From assembly GCF_026967795.1 (NCBI RefSeq), contig NZ_JAPVBH010000009.1:20682-84681 (forward strand): 64,000 nucleotides of DNA, written 5' to 3'. A program made the translations under genes and the position numbers. Every line of letters begins with the position of its first letter. Positions within the stretch are counted from its first letter, which is position 1. The notes beneath the pieces are model-generated. The model was not told where the DNA came from. It made no database searches and saw nothing but the letters and a program-made list of their open reading frames with translations. This DNA comes from Modestobacter sp. VKM Ac-2986. Lineage in GTDB: Bacteria > Actinomycetota > Actinomycetes > Mycobacteriales > Geodermatophilaceae. Below, one piece after another: positions 50,069 to 58,994 of this stretch.

Positions 50069-50917
50069 TCAGGCCGTGACAGTCGCCTCGGGGAACAGCA
50101 GCGGTGCCCAACGGGAGTGGGCGGTGCGACCGAAGCCGGGGTCGATGCCCAGCAGCAGCCCGTCGGCGGCGGTGACCGCGACGTGCCGGTCGGCGCGCTG
50201 GACCTGGATCCGGTCGCGCAGCTCGGGGGCGCGCAGCACCGGCTCGCCGCGCTCCCACCCGATCACGCTGGAGTGACCGTGCACCTGGGTGAAGGGCAGC
50301 TGCACGCCCAGCACCTCGTCGGCCACCCACGACGCGGCCAGCTCCGCGCCGGCCTCGGCCCACATCGGCCCGGCCGAGAAGTCGGGGGCGCCGCCGCCGA
50401 GCATCGTGCCCGCCCGCCACAGCGCTGCGGGGTCCGTCTCGCGCAGCGCCCCCAGCGCCGCGGCGGCCGCGTCGGCGGTCCGAGGGCGACCCAGTCGGCG
50501 GTGCAGCCCGGACGTCAGCCCGGCGTGCGTGACGAGCACCTGTTCCCCGTCGTCGAGGGTGACCGCCGCGGCGACGCGCATCCGGCCGGAACCCCACCAG
50601 TCGCGCAGGGTGTCCTGCGCCGCGGCGGGCAGCACCTCGGGCCAGTCGAACGCCGGGGTGTCGACGTACTGGCCCTCGTGGTTGCCGGCCAGCTGGTGCC
50701 ACTGCCCGGGCTGGTCGGTCAGCAGCCGGTCGACCAGCGCGACGACGCCGGGGGAGTCCGGGCCGCGGTGGACCAGGTCGCCGACCTGTACGACCTGCAG
50801 GTCCGGTGGCAGCCGGTACGTGTCCGGGTCGGCGCCCAGCCGGACCAGGGCCCGGGTCAGCTGCGCCCGGTGCCCGCCGATGTCCCCGATGACCGCCACG
50901 CGTCCCACGGCGGTCAT
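50069..50917 (-). CDS. Metallophosphoesterase, Ser/Thr phosphatase-like
   Basis: Calcineurin-like phosphoesterase of 282 residues. Metal ligands are in GDIGGHRAQL, GDLVHRGPDS, LAGNHEGQYV, THAGL and VHGHSSV, in the order of bacterial PPP-type phosphatases. The substrate could be phosphoproteins or dinucleoside polyphosphates (ApaH-like); the sequence does not decide. ATG 50917 follows GAGGACG with short spacing; GTG 50929 is an alternative. No signal peptide is seen. It is divergent from the GH81 gene with 150 nt between starts. Confidence 0.85.
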   Translation of the reverse strand: MTAVGRVAVIGDIGGHRAQLTRALVRLGADPDTYRLPPDLQVVQVGDLVHRGPDSPGVVALVDRLLTDQPGQWHQLAGNHEGQYVDTPAFDWPEVLPAAAQDTLRDWWGSGRMRVAAAVTLDDGEQVLVTHAGLTSGLHRRLGRPRTADAAAAALGALRETDPAALWRAGTMLGGGAPDFSAGPMWAEAGAELAASWVADEVLGVQLPFTQVHGHSSVIGWERGEPVLRAPELRDRIQVQRADRHVAVTAADGLLLGIDPGFGRTAHSRWAPLLFPEATVTA

Positions 50918-51028
50918 CGTCCTCGTCACCCCGGGGCGGCCACCCCGCGGCCCGGCCGGAGCCACCGCACCGGCTGTTCGCCCAGCGGGCCGACCCCGGC
51001 TACGTTGGTGACACAAAGCGTCCGTAGG

Positions 51029-51043
51029 GTCACGCGCCGTGAC
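51029..51043. promoter_or_regulatory. Short inverted repeat upstream of the GH81 gene
   Basis: GTCACG (51029-51034) and CGTGAC (51038-51043), 3-nt spacer, 25 nt before the GH81 start. It is a candidate operator in the divergent region; no clear promoter could be placed around it. Confidence 0.3.
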
Positions 51044-51067
51044 TCACCCTGACTCCTCAGCGTCGTC

Positions 51068-54000
51068 GTGCTGAGCGACGCCGCCCGTCGCCCCTCGACT
51101 TCCCGCGGCCTCCCTCGGCTGGCCTCGGCGCTCGCCGCGGTGACCGCGCTGGGCGCCGTCCCGTTCGTGCTGGCCATACCCGTCGCGCAGGCTGCCCCCG
51201 GGGACCCGTCGGTCGTCGCCGTCGGCAGCGGCTCCTACGCCGCGGCCCCGCCGGCCTCACTGGACGCGAACCACTCACCGACCGTCTCGGCCACCGTCGA
51301 CCAGGCGCTGTTCATCGACTCCAGCCAGGACGGGCGGCCGGTCCCGACCAACGCCTGGTGGACCGACCTCGTCGTCAGCCGGTACTCGGGCAACCTGTGG
51401 GCCGACCCCCTGGTCAACGCCAACAGCGCCACCGGGACGACGGTCCACTACCCGACTCGCTGGAACGCCGACGGCACCGCCATGCGACTGGAGCAGCCGC
51501 TGGTCGTCGGCGGCACCGTGACCGTGCAGCCGGCGCCCTCCGACGTCGTCCTCGCCGACTTCGACTCCGCCACCGGCGCGAACGGCTGGACCGCCACCGG
51601 TGACGCCTTCACCGTTCTGCCCTCGGCCGGCACGAACGCCGGGCAGAGCCCGGTCGCCGGTTTCCTCGGCACCGGCCTGGCCAACTCCTTCACCGACGCC
51701 CGGGGCGACGGCGCCACCGGCACGCTGACCTCCCCGACCTTCACCGTCGACCGTGCCGCCGCCGGCCTCATGGTGGGCGGCGGCGACCACCCGGGTGCCG
51801 AGGAGGTGCAACTCGTCGTCGACGGTCAGGTCGTGGCCTCGGCCACCGGCGAGAACTCCGAGACGCTGCGCTGGGTGACCTGGGACCTCTCGGCCCACGC
51901 CGGCCGGCAGGCGCAGGTCCGCGTCGTCGACACCCTGCAGGCGGGCTGGGCGCACGTGCTCGTCGACCAGGTCGTGCTCACCGACGACGTCGACGGCCTG
52001 GCCACCCGCTTCGACCCGGCCTTCCGCGCGGAGAGCGCGGAGGCGCTGCGCTGGGGCGACCAGAACGTCAGCTGGCGGATGCAGCAGACCGGCGGCAGCC
52101 AGCACGTCGACGTCTCCGCCTCGCGCGGCATGCCCTACACCTGGTTCGAGTACACCGACATGGCGCCGCGGCTCACCCTGGCGCCCGGTGCGGTCGTCAC
52201 CGGTGCCGACGGCCGGCCGGTGACCTTCCCGCTCACCACCGACCGGTTCGCCGTCACCCAGGGCGGTGCGACCTTCGGCGTCCACGTGCCCGCGGGCACC
52301 ACCTTCTTCTGCGCCGGCGACGTCCTCACCGCCGAGACCGACGTCGCGCACCTGGTGGTCAGCGCCGTCCCGGCCAGCGGCGCGACCCTGGACGATCTGC
52401 ACCGCACCGCCTTCGCCGTCCCGCGCGACGTGTCCATGGAGTCGGTGTACGACCAGGCGGCCGGCACGGTCAGCGAGACCTGGACCGTCGAGGCCGAGGC
52501 GCTCGAGGGCACCAACACCGCCACCGTGCAGGGCTGGCTGCCGCACCACCACGTCGAGACGACCCACGACCTGCAGTTCGCCCCGTTCGGCTACGCCACC
52601 CCGCGCGGGCCGATGCAGGTCACCGTCGGCGACCGGCCGTGGACGGTCACCTACCCCTTCACCGGCATCACCCCGACCGCCGCGCTGCCCGACGCCGCCG
52701 AGTACGACCCGGAGCGGATGAGGCGGTACGTCGCCGAGTACGCCGAGCGCACCACCTACGGCGGCGACACCTACTGGGGCGGCAAGGACCTGCAGCAGTA
52801 CGCCGAGTACATGCTCATCGCCCAGCAGATCGGCGACACCGAGGCGTTCACGTCACTGCAGTCGACTCTGCGGACGGCGCTCACCGACTGGTACACGTAC
52901 ACGCCGGGGGAGACCGAGCACTACTTCGCCCGCTACGACACCTGGAAGGCGCTCGTCGGGTTCGGTGACTCCTACGGCTCGTACCAGTTCACCGACAACC
53001 ACTTCCACTACGGCTACTTCACCCTGGCCACCGCGCTGCTCGGGCTGACCGACCCGGAGTTCACCGAGCAGTACGGGGACATGGCGACCCTGGTGGCCAA
53101 GCAGTACGCGAACTGGGACCGCGAGGACGCCGACTTCCCGTACCAGCGGACCTTCGACACGTTCGAGGGCCACTCCTACGCCGGCGGGTACAGCTCACCG
53201 GGCGGCAACAACCAGGAGAGCAGCTCCGAGGCCATCCAGTCGTGGGCCGGGCTGTACCTGCTGGGCACCGTGCTCGGCGACGCCGAGATGCAGGCCGAGG
53301 GCGCGATGGGCTACGTCACCGAGCGCGCCTCGGTGCGCCAGTACTGGCTCGACGCCGTCGGCAGCCCGGCGGCCACCGACCCGCAGGGGCCCTCGACGTT
53401 CCCCGAGGCGTTCGACCACACCACCGTCGGGATCCTCTTCGACAGCGGCCCCACCTTCGCCAACTACTTCTCCGGCGACCCGGCGTGGACCTACGGCATC
53501 CAGTGGCTGCCCACCGCGCCGTGGCTGAACTACCTCGGCTGGGACCCGGCGTTCTCCCGCTCCCGGCTGGCCGACCTCTTCGCGCTGCGCCCGGCCGCGC
53601 TCGCCGCCGGGGTGCCCGGCGACGTCGCGGGCAGGCTGCAGGCGGCGGCCAAGAGCTGGCACGGCGTCGGCACCTACGGCACCACGGTCATCACCCTGGA
53701 CCGCGCGGCCGCCATCGGGGACGTGCAGAACGCCGTCCGGACGGCGTACCTGCACGACCCGGCGTACGTGACGGCGCGGACGGCGGACAACCCGCTGTAC
53801 GACGCAGGCGCCGACCGACTGCTCGTCACGGTCGCCGCCGACGGCACGCTCGGCTTCCCGGCCGACGTCTGGACGCCCGGGTCCCTGCCCACCGCCCTGA
53901 CCCCGATCGCGCCGCCGGCCGGGGACCCGGACGCCGACCCGCGGACCTGGGGGCCGGCCTGGCCGCTGTTCTCCCGGCTGTCGACGGACTACGCCGCCGA

Positions 54001-56062
54001 CCCCGCGGTGGCGGAGGCGCTGTACGCCTACGACGCCGGCGACTACCGGGCCGGGGAGGACACCGCGCAGGCGGCGGCCGTCTACAGCCGGATCGGTGAC
54101 GCGCTGGGCAACGTGCTGCTGGGCTACCTGGCCCAGGCCGACCCGGCCCAGTACGTCGACATCGCCGACGCCCTGTGGGAGGCCCAGGACCCGGTGGCGA
54201 CGTCGCAGTCGATGGCCGGGATCGTCTACTGGAACGCGCTGTCGAACCTGGGCACCGGCCCCGAGACCCTCGACCGGCACACCGGCGCCCCGCTGAGCCA
54301 GGTCTACCGGGCCGCCGACGGCACGTACACCTACGTCGTCCACAACCCCACCGACACCGAGCGGGCGTACCCCGTCCACGAGGGCACCGGTGCGGCCGCG
54401 CGGGAGGTCGGCACGATCCGGGTTCCGGCGCACACCACCGTCCGGCACCACCTGGACGCCGCGCTCGACCACGTCGAGGTGACCACCGCGGACGCCGTCC
54501 GCACGGTCCAGCCGGGCAGCAGCGTCGCGTTCACCGCGACCGGCATCGACCAGTACGGCGCCACGATCGCCCTCGACGAGGTCCGGTGGGAGGTCTCCGG
54601 CGGCGGCACGATCAGTGCGGCCGGGGTCTTCACCGCCACCACCGAGGCCGACCCGGTCACCGTGACCGCGACCAGCGGCGGCACCACGCAGGCCTACACC
54701 CTGCGGGTCGCCCCGGCGCCGGTGCTCACCACGCTGACCGTCACGCCCGGCTGGCAGCAGGTGGTCACCGGGCAGGACCTGGAGCTCACCGCCACCGGCC
54801 GTGACCAGTACGGGGACCCGATGGCGGCCGAGGACCTCACCTGGTCGGCCACCGCACCGGGCACCGTCACCGGCGGCCGGTTCACCGCCGGGGCGACCGG
54901 GTCCGGGTTCGTGACGGCGACCGCGGCGAACGGGGCCACCGGGTCCGCCGTCCTGGCCGTGGTCGCGCCGCTGGCCGACGTCGCGCAGGGCAGGCCGGTC
55001 ACCGCGAGCAGTGAGCTCGGTGGCAACACCGCTGCGCTGGTCACCGACGGGCGCGGCGACACCCGCTGGGAGAGCGTGCACGGCAGCGACGAGGAGTGGC
55101 TGCAGATCGACCTGGGCGCCGAGCACGACGTCCGGCGGGTGCACGTCGACTGGGAGGGTGCAGCCGCGGGCAGCTACGAGCTGTCGGTCTCGAACGACCC
55201 GGACGGCGGTGCGGCGGCCGTGCAGACGGTCACCAAGACCGACGCCGGGGACGACGACCTGGTCGTGGCGGCCACCGGCCGGTACGTGCGGATCACCGGG
55301 CTGACCCGGCTGACCGCCTACGGCTACTCGGCCTATGGCGTCGAGGTGTACGGCACGCCGAGCGCGGCGGCGGTCACCCCGACGACCGTGCTGGTCGGCC
55401 CCCCGGCCAGCACCGTGCTGCCCGGCGCCACGACCCAGCTGGCCGCGTACGCCTTCGACGCGGCCGGCAACGGCGGCCCGCTCACCGCGGCCACGCCGGT
55501 GACCTGGACGGCGACCGCCGGCCAGGTCGACGCCACCGGACGGGTCACCGCCCCGGCGTCGGGGTCGGCCACGGTCACGGCCACCGTCGGCGGTGTCGCG
55601 GGGACGGCGACGGTCGACGTCCGGGCGCAGGCCGCCCCGCCCGCCCCGGAGCCGGTGCTGCACAACGTCGCGCTGGACCGGCCGGTGACCGCCTCGTCGG
55701 TCGAGTGGGAGGGCACGCCGCTGCAGGACGCGGTCGACGGCCGGCACACCACGCGCTGGTCCAGCGCCTGGGGCAGCGACGACGAGTGGATCGAGGTCGA
55801 CCTCGGCCAGGTCACCCCGATCTCCCGGGTGACCACCGACTGGGAGGCCGCGCACGCAACGTCGTTCCGGATCCAGGTGCGCGACAGCGTGGACGCGCCG
55901 TGGCAGCAGGTCGGGCCCGACCGCACCGGGTCGGTCGGCGAGACGGCCCACGACGTCGCGGCGTCCGCGCGGTACCTGCGGGTGCAGGGGCTGACCCGCG
56001 CCACCGGGTACGGCTACTCGCTGTGGGAGCTCGGGGTCTGGTCGCCGGTCACCGCCGGCTGA
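51068..56062 (+). CDS. Secreted GH81 endo-beta-1,3-glucanase with C-terminal Ig-like and F5/8 domains
   Basis: A 1664-residue exported glycosidase that should cut beta-1,3-glucan such as fungal wall glucan or laminarin. A signal peptide ends near AQA43. GH81 begins at PTNAWWTDLVVSRYSGNLWADP. Residues about 158-310 are an inserted beta-sandwich (DFDSATGANGW, LMVGGGDHPGAEEVQLVVDGQVV, LVDQVVLTDD). The catalytic part has DNHFHYGYF (Asp near 642) and NNQESSSEAIQSW (Glu near 716-720). C-terminal modules are two bacterial Ig-like domains (about 1135-1305), an F5/8 domain (about 1305-1432), another Ig-like domain (about 1435-1520) and a second F5/8 domain (about 1528-1664). GTG 51068 is the only sensible start but has no clear Shine-Dalgarno. 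Confidence 0.9.
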   Translation: MLSDAARRPSTSRGLPRLASALAAVTALGAVPFVLAIPVAQAAPGDPSVVAVGSGSYAAAPPASLDANHSPTVSATVDQALFIDSSQDGRPVPTNAWWTDLVVSRYSGNLWADPLVNANSATGTTVHYPTRWNADGTAMRLEQPLVVGGTVTVQPAPSDVVLADFDSATGANGWTATGDAFTVLPSAGTNAGQSPVAGFLGTGLANSFTDARGDGATGTLTSPTFTVDRAAAGLMVGGGDHPGAEEVQLVVDGQVVASATGENSETLRWVTWDLSAHAGRQAQVRVVDTLQAGWAHVLVDQVVLTDDVDGLATRFDPAFRAESAEALRWGDQNVSWRMQQTGGSQHVDVSASRGMPYTWFEYTDMAPRLTLAPGAVVTGADGRPVTFPLTTDRFAVTQGGATFGVHVPAGTTFFCAGDVLTAETDVAHLVVSAVPASGATLDDLHRTAFAVPRDVSMESVYDQAAGTVSETWTVEAEALEGTNTATVQGWLPHHHVETTHDLQFAPFGYATPRGPMQVTVGDRPWTVTYPFTGITPTAALPDAAEYDPERMRRYVAEYAERTTYGGDTYWGGKDLQQYAEYMLIAQQIGDTEAFTSLQSTLRTALTDWYTYTPGETEHYFARYDTWKALVGFGDSYGSYQFTDNHFHYGYFTLATALLGLTDPEFTEQYGDMATLVAKQYANWDREDADFPYQRTFDTFEGHSYAGGYSSPGGNNQESSSEAIQSWAGLYLLGTVLGDAEMQAEGAMGYVTERASVRQYWLDAVGSPAATDPQGPSTFPEAFDHTTVGILFDSGPTFANYFSGDPAWTYGIQWLPTAPWLNYLGWDPAFSRSRLADLFALRPAALAAGVPGDVAGRLQAAAKSWHGVGTYGTTVITLDRAAAIGDVQNAVRTAYLHDPAYVTARTADNPLYDAGADRLLVTVAADGTLGFPADVWTPGSLPTALTPIAPPAGDPDADPRTWGPAWPLFSRLSTDYAADPAVAEALYAYDAGDYRAGEDTAQAAAVYSRIGDALGNVLLGYLAQADPAQYVDIADALWEAQDPVATSQSMAGIVYWNALSNLGTGPETLDRHTGAPLSQVYRAADGTYTYVVHNPTDTERAYPVHEGTGAAAREVGTIRVPAHTTVRHHLDAALDHVEVTTADAVRTVQPGSSVAFTATGIDQYGATIALDEVRWEVSGGGTISAAGVFTATTEADPVTVTATSGGTTQAYTLRVAPAPVLTTLTVTPGWQQVVTGQDLELTATGRDQYGDPMAAEDLTWSATAPGTVTGGRFTAGATGSGFVTATAANGATGSAVLAVVAPLADVAQGRPVTASSELGGNTAALVTDGRGDTRWESVHGSDEEWLQIDLGAEHDVRRVHVDWEGAAAGSYELSVSNDPDGGAAAVQTVTKTDAGDDDLVVAATGRYVRITGLTRLTAYGYSAYGVEVYGTPSAAAVTPTTVLVGPPASTVLPGATTQLAAYAFDAAGNGGPLTAATPVTWTATAGQVDATGRVTAPASGSATVTATVGGVAGTATVDVRAQAAPPAPEPVLHNVALDRPVTASSVEWEGTPLQDAVDGRHTTRWSSAWGSDDEWIEVDLGQVTPISRVTTDWEAAHATSFRIQVRDSVDAPWQQVGPDRTGSVGETAHDVAASARYLRVQGLTRATGYGYSLWELGVWSPVTAG

Positions 56063-56066
56063 CCGG

Positions 56067-56104
56067 CCGGCGTCGCGGTGGTCGGGGAGCCACCGCGACG
56101 CCGG
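56067..56104. terminator. Bidirectional terminator between the GH81 gene and lutC
   Basis: 56067-56081 pairs perfectly with 56090-56104 (15 bp), loop TCGGGGAG. It starts 4 nt after the GH81 stop and ends 12 nt before the convergent lutC stop. Confidence 0.9.
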
Positions 56105-56116
56105 TCGCCCGGCTGC

Positions 56117-56746
56117 TCAGCCGGCGAGGACGACGAACAGCTGCCGCGGGCCGTGCACGCCCTCGACCCGCTGCAGCTCGATGTCGCTGGTCGCCGACGG
56201 GCCGCTGATCATCGTCAGCGGCCGCACCGGGTCCAGCCGGGCGAGGCCCTCGGGCACCCCGGCCACCACCTGGTCGACGGTCACCACGCACACCAGACAG
56301 TCGGGCAGGAGCGACAGCGCCCGCCGACCGCAGGTGGGGGAGCCGTCGAGCACCAGCGTGCCGGTCTCGGCGATCGCCACCGCGACGGCGGTGACGGCGG
56401 CGGCCCGGTCGGCGAGCTGCACCGCGGGCCGGTCGTCGTCGACGTCGCAGCCGTCGGGTCGCCAGTCGTCGTCCAGGCCGGGTGCGACGACGACGGTGCC
56501 GGGAGTCCAGCCCTCGCCGAGGCCGCGGTCCAGCGCGGCGCGCACGGTGGCGCCGACCTCGTCCGGACCGCAGCGCAGCACGTCGGCCCGGTAGTCCTCG
56601 ACCCGGTCGACCAGCAGGGCCAGCAGTGCGGCGTCGGCCGGGGAGTCGCCGGCCCGCCGGTAGTCGCGGACCACCGCGGGGGCCGGGGCGCGGTCCTCGC
56701 CGAGCGCCGTGCGGATCCGGGCGAGCACCTCCTCGCGGGCGCTCAC
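56117..56746 (-). CDS. lutC: Lactate utilization protein LutC
   Basis: Third subunit of the LutABC L-lactate oxidation system, 209 residues, LUD domain. SAREEVLARIRTALGED at the start, AETGTLVLDGSPTCGRRALSLLPD and TMISGPSATSDIELQRVEGVHGPR are family motifs. GTG 56746 overlaps the lutB stop (GTGA). It is the last gene of lacI-lutA-lutB-lutC, and a 15-bp terminator follows. Placement with rhamnose genes indicates that lactate from rhamnose breakdown is its substrate. Confidence 0.92.
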   Translation of the reverse strand: MSAREEVLARIRTALGEDRAPAPAVVRDYRRAGDSPADAALLALLVDRVEDYRADVLRCGPDEVGATVRAALDRGLGEGWTPGTVVVAPGLDDDWRPDGCDVDDDRPAVQLADRAAAVTAVAVAIAETGTLVLDGSPTCGRRALSLLPDCLVCVVTVDQVVAGVPEGLARLDPVRPLTMISGPSATSDIELQRVEGVHGPRQLFVVLAG

Positions 56747-58224
56747 TTCCCGTGCTCCTCGGTCCACTGCTGCACGAACGTCCTGGTCGGCGGGGTGGGC
56801 AGGTCCCGGCTGCGGGTCCAGCCCGAGATCGGCGGCGGGAACACGGAGGGCAGCGTGGGCTTCCCCCGGGCGATGAGCCGGCCCAACCGGGCGCCGCGCT
56901 GGACCAGGTGCCACAGCCACGGGTGGGACATCGCCCGGGCCAGGGAGCGGAAGGCCAGGGCCTCGGCCGTCGGCTTCTGCTGCGCCTCGACGTGCTCGGC
57001 CCGCAGGTGCACCAGGATCGAGGGGATGTCGATCGCCACCGGGCACACCTCGTAGCAGGCGCCGCACAGCGAGGAGGCGTAGGGCAGCGAGGCGTTGTCC
57101 TCGACCCCGGTCAGCTGCGGGGACAGGATGGCCCCGATCGGCCCGGGGTAGACCGAGCCGTAGGCGTGCCCACCGGTGCGCTCGTAGACCGGGCACACGT
57201 TCAGGCACGCCGAGCAGCGGATGCAGTGCAGCGCCTCGCGGCCCACCTCGTCGGCGAGCACCGCCGTCCGGCCGTTGTCCAGCAGCACCAGGTGGAACTC
57301 CTGCGGGCCGTCGCCGGGGGTCACGCCGGCCCAGGTGGAGGTGTAGGGGTTCATCCGCTCGCCGGTGGAGGAGCGGGGGAGCAGCTGCAGGAACACCTCG
57401 AGGTCGGTCCACGTGGGCACCACCTTCTCGATGCCCATCACGGTGATCAGCGTCTGCGGCAGGGTCAGGCACATCCGCCCGTTCCCCTCGCTCTCCACCA
57501 CCGACAACGTGCCGGTCTCGGCGACGGCGAAGTTGGCACCGCTGACCGCGACCCGGGCGCGCAGGAACCGCTCGCGCAGGTGGGTCCGTGCGGCCATGGC
57601 CAGCTGCCGGGGGTCGTCGGTCAGCTCGGGGTCCACGCCGGGGATGGTGCGGGCGAAGATCTCCTTGATCTCGGCGCGGTTCTTGTGGATCGCCGGCACC
57701 AGGATGTGACTGGGGGAGTCCTCGCCCAGCTGCACGATCAGCTCGGCGAGGTCGGTCTCGAAGACGTCCAGGCCCACGGCCTCCAGCGCCTCGTTCAGGC
57801 CGATCTCCTGGGTGGCCATCGACTTGACCTTGACCACCTCGGTGGTGCCGGTGGCCTGCACCAGCGCGGTGACGATCGCGTTGGCCTCGTTCGCGTCGCG
57901 GGCCCAGTGCACGGTGCCCCCGCGGGCGGTCACCTGGCGCTCCAGTGAGACCAGGTGCTCGTCGAGCCGGGCCATCGTCGCGGCCTTGATCGCCTTGCCG
58001 GCGGCGCGCAGCTGCTCCCAGTCCGGCACCTCGGCGACCACCCCGGCCCGCTTGCCGCGGATCGTCGCCGTCGCGTGGCCGAGGTTGGCGCGCAGCTGCC
58101 CGTTGCGCAGCTCGTGCCGGGCGGCGTCCGGGAAGGACTCCGTGCCCCGCAGGTGGCCGACGCCCCGGGGTGCGGTGGGCAGGCCGAGGAAGACCGGCGC
58201 CTTCGGCGGGACGGTGGCGGTCAC
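56743..58224 (-). CDS. lutB: Iron-sulfur lactate utilization protein LutB
   Basis: Iron-sulfur subunit, 493 residues. The LUD domain includes VVKVKSMATQEIGLNEAL and VAETGTLSVVESEGNGR. Two 4Fe-4S motifs follow: CIRCSACLNVCPVYE and CGACYEVCPVAIDIP. A C-terminal DUF3390-like tail is present (SHPWLWHLVQRGARLG, FPPPISGWTRSRDLP). GTG 58224 overlaps the lutA stop, and its own stop overlaps lutC. Together with LutA and LutC it oxidises L-lactate to pyruvate. Confidence 0.93.
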   Translation of the reverse strand: MTATVPPKAPVFLGLPTAPRGVGHLRGTESFPDAARHELRNGQLRANLGHATATIRGKRAGVVAEVPDWEQLRAAGKAIKAATMARLDEHLVSLERQVTARGGTVHWARDANEANAIVTALVQATGTTEVVKVKSMATQEIGLNEALEAVGLDVFETDLAELIVQLGEDSPSHILVPAIHKNRAEIKEIFARTIPGVDPELTDDPRQLAMAARTHLRERFLRARVAVSGANFAVAETGTLSVVESEGNGRMCLTLPQTLITVMGIEKVVPTWTDLEVFLQLLPRSSTGERMNPYTSTWAGVTPGDGPQEFHLVLLDNGRTAVLADEVGREALHCIRCSACLNVCPVYERTGGHAYGSVYPGPIGAILSPQLTGVEDNASLPYASSLCGACYEVCPVAIDIPSILVHLRAEHVEAQQKPTAEALAFRSLARAMSHPWLWHLVQRGARLGRLIARGKPTLPSVFPPPISGWTRSRDLPTPPTRTFVQQWTEEHGK

Positions 58225-58994
58225 GCCGGCACCGAGGGGGTGGTGGTCTGCTGCGGGGTCACGGCTTCCTCCGTCGAGGCGAGGATCTCGGCCAGGTGGA
58301 CGGTGCGGGTGCCGGCGCGCAGCCGGGACAGCCCGCCACCGATGTGCATCAGGCAGGACGCGTCGCCGGCGGTGCACACCTCGGCGTGCGTGGACAGCAC
58401 GTTGGCCATCTTGTCGGTGAGCATCGCGGTGGAGGTGTCGGCGTTCTTCACCGCGAAGGTGCCGCCGAACCCGCAGCACTGCTCGGCGCCGGGCAGCTCG
58501 ACCAGCTCCAGGCCGCGCACCGCGCGCAGCAGCTGCAGCGGCCGGTCGCCGACCTCCAGCAGCCGCAGCGAGTGGCAGGTCGGGTGGTAGGTGACCCGGT
58601 GCGGGTAGTACGCCCCGACGTCGGTCACCCCCAGCACGTCGACCAGGAACTGCGACAGCTCGTAGGTGCGGCCGGCCAGCTCCTCGGCAGCCTGCGCGAG
58701 CGCCTCGTCCCCCGCTCGCCGGGCGACCGCGGCCTGCTGGTGGTGGATCGAGGCCACGCACGAGCCGGACGGCGCGACGATCGCCTCGGCGCCCTCGAAC
58801 GCCCGCACGTGGTTGGCCACGATGCCCACCGCCTCGCGCCGGTAGCCGGTGTTGACGTGCATCTGACCGCAGCAGGCCTGCGTGGGCGGGACGACGACGT
58901 CCTGCCCGAGCCGTTGCAGCAGCCGGCCGGTGGCCATGCCGACCGACGGCGTCATGGTGTCCACCAGGCAGGTGGCGAAGAGCGAGACCCTCAT
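58221..58994 (-). CDS. lutA: Lactate utilization protein LutA
   Basis: Subunit of the glycolate-oxidase iron-sulfur type, 257 residues, with two CCG domains. The cysteine motifs are TQACCGQMHVNTGY and AEQCCGFGGTFAVKN, plus SGSCVASIHH and YHPTCHSLRLLEVG. These ligate an unusual iron-sulfur cluster of heterodisulfide-reductase type. ATG 58994 overlaps the LacI stop (ATGA) and its stop overlaps lutB. It is thus coupled to synthesis of the repressor gene upstream. Confidence 0.92.
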   Translation of the reverse strand: MRVSLFATCLVDTMTPSVGMATGRLLQRLGQDVVVPPTQACCGQMHVNTGYRREAVGIVANHVRAFEGAEAIVAPSGSCVASIHHQQAAVARRAGDEALAQAAEELAGRTYELSQFLVDVLGVTDVGAYYPHRVTYHPTCHSLRLLEVGDRPLQLLRAVRGLELVELPGAEQCCGFGGTFAVKNADTSTAMLTDKMANVLSTHAEVCTAGDASCLMHIGGGLSRLRAGTRTVHLAEILASTEEAVTPQQTTTPSVPA

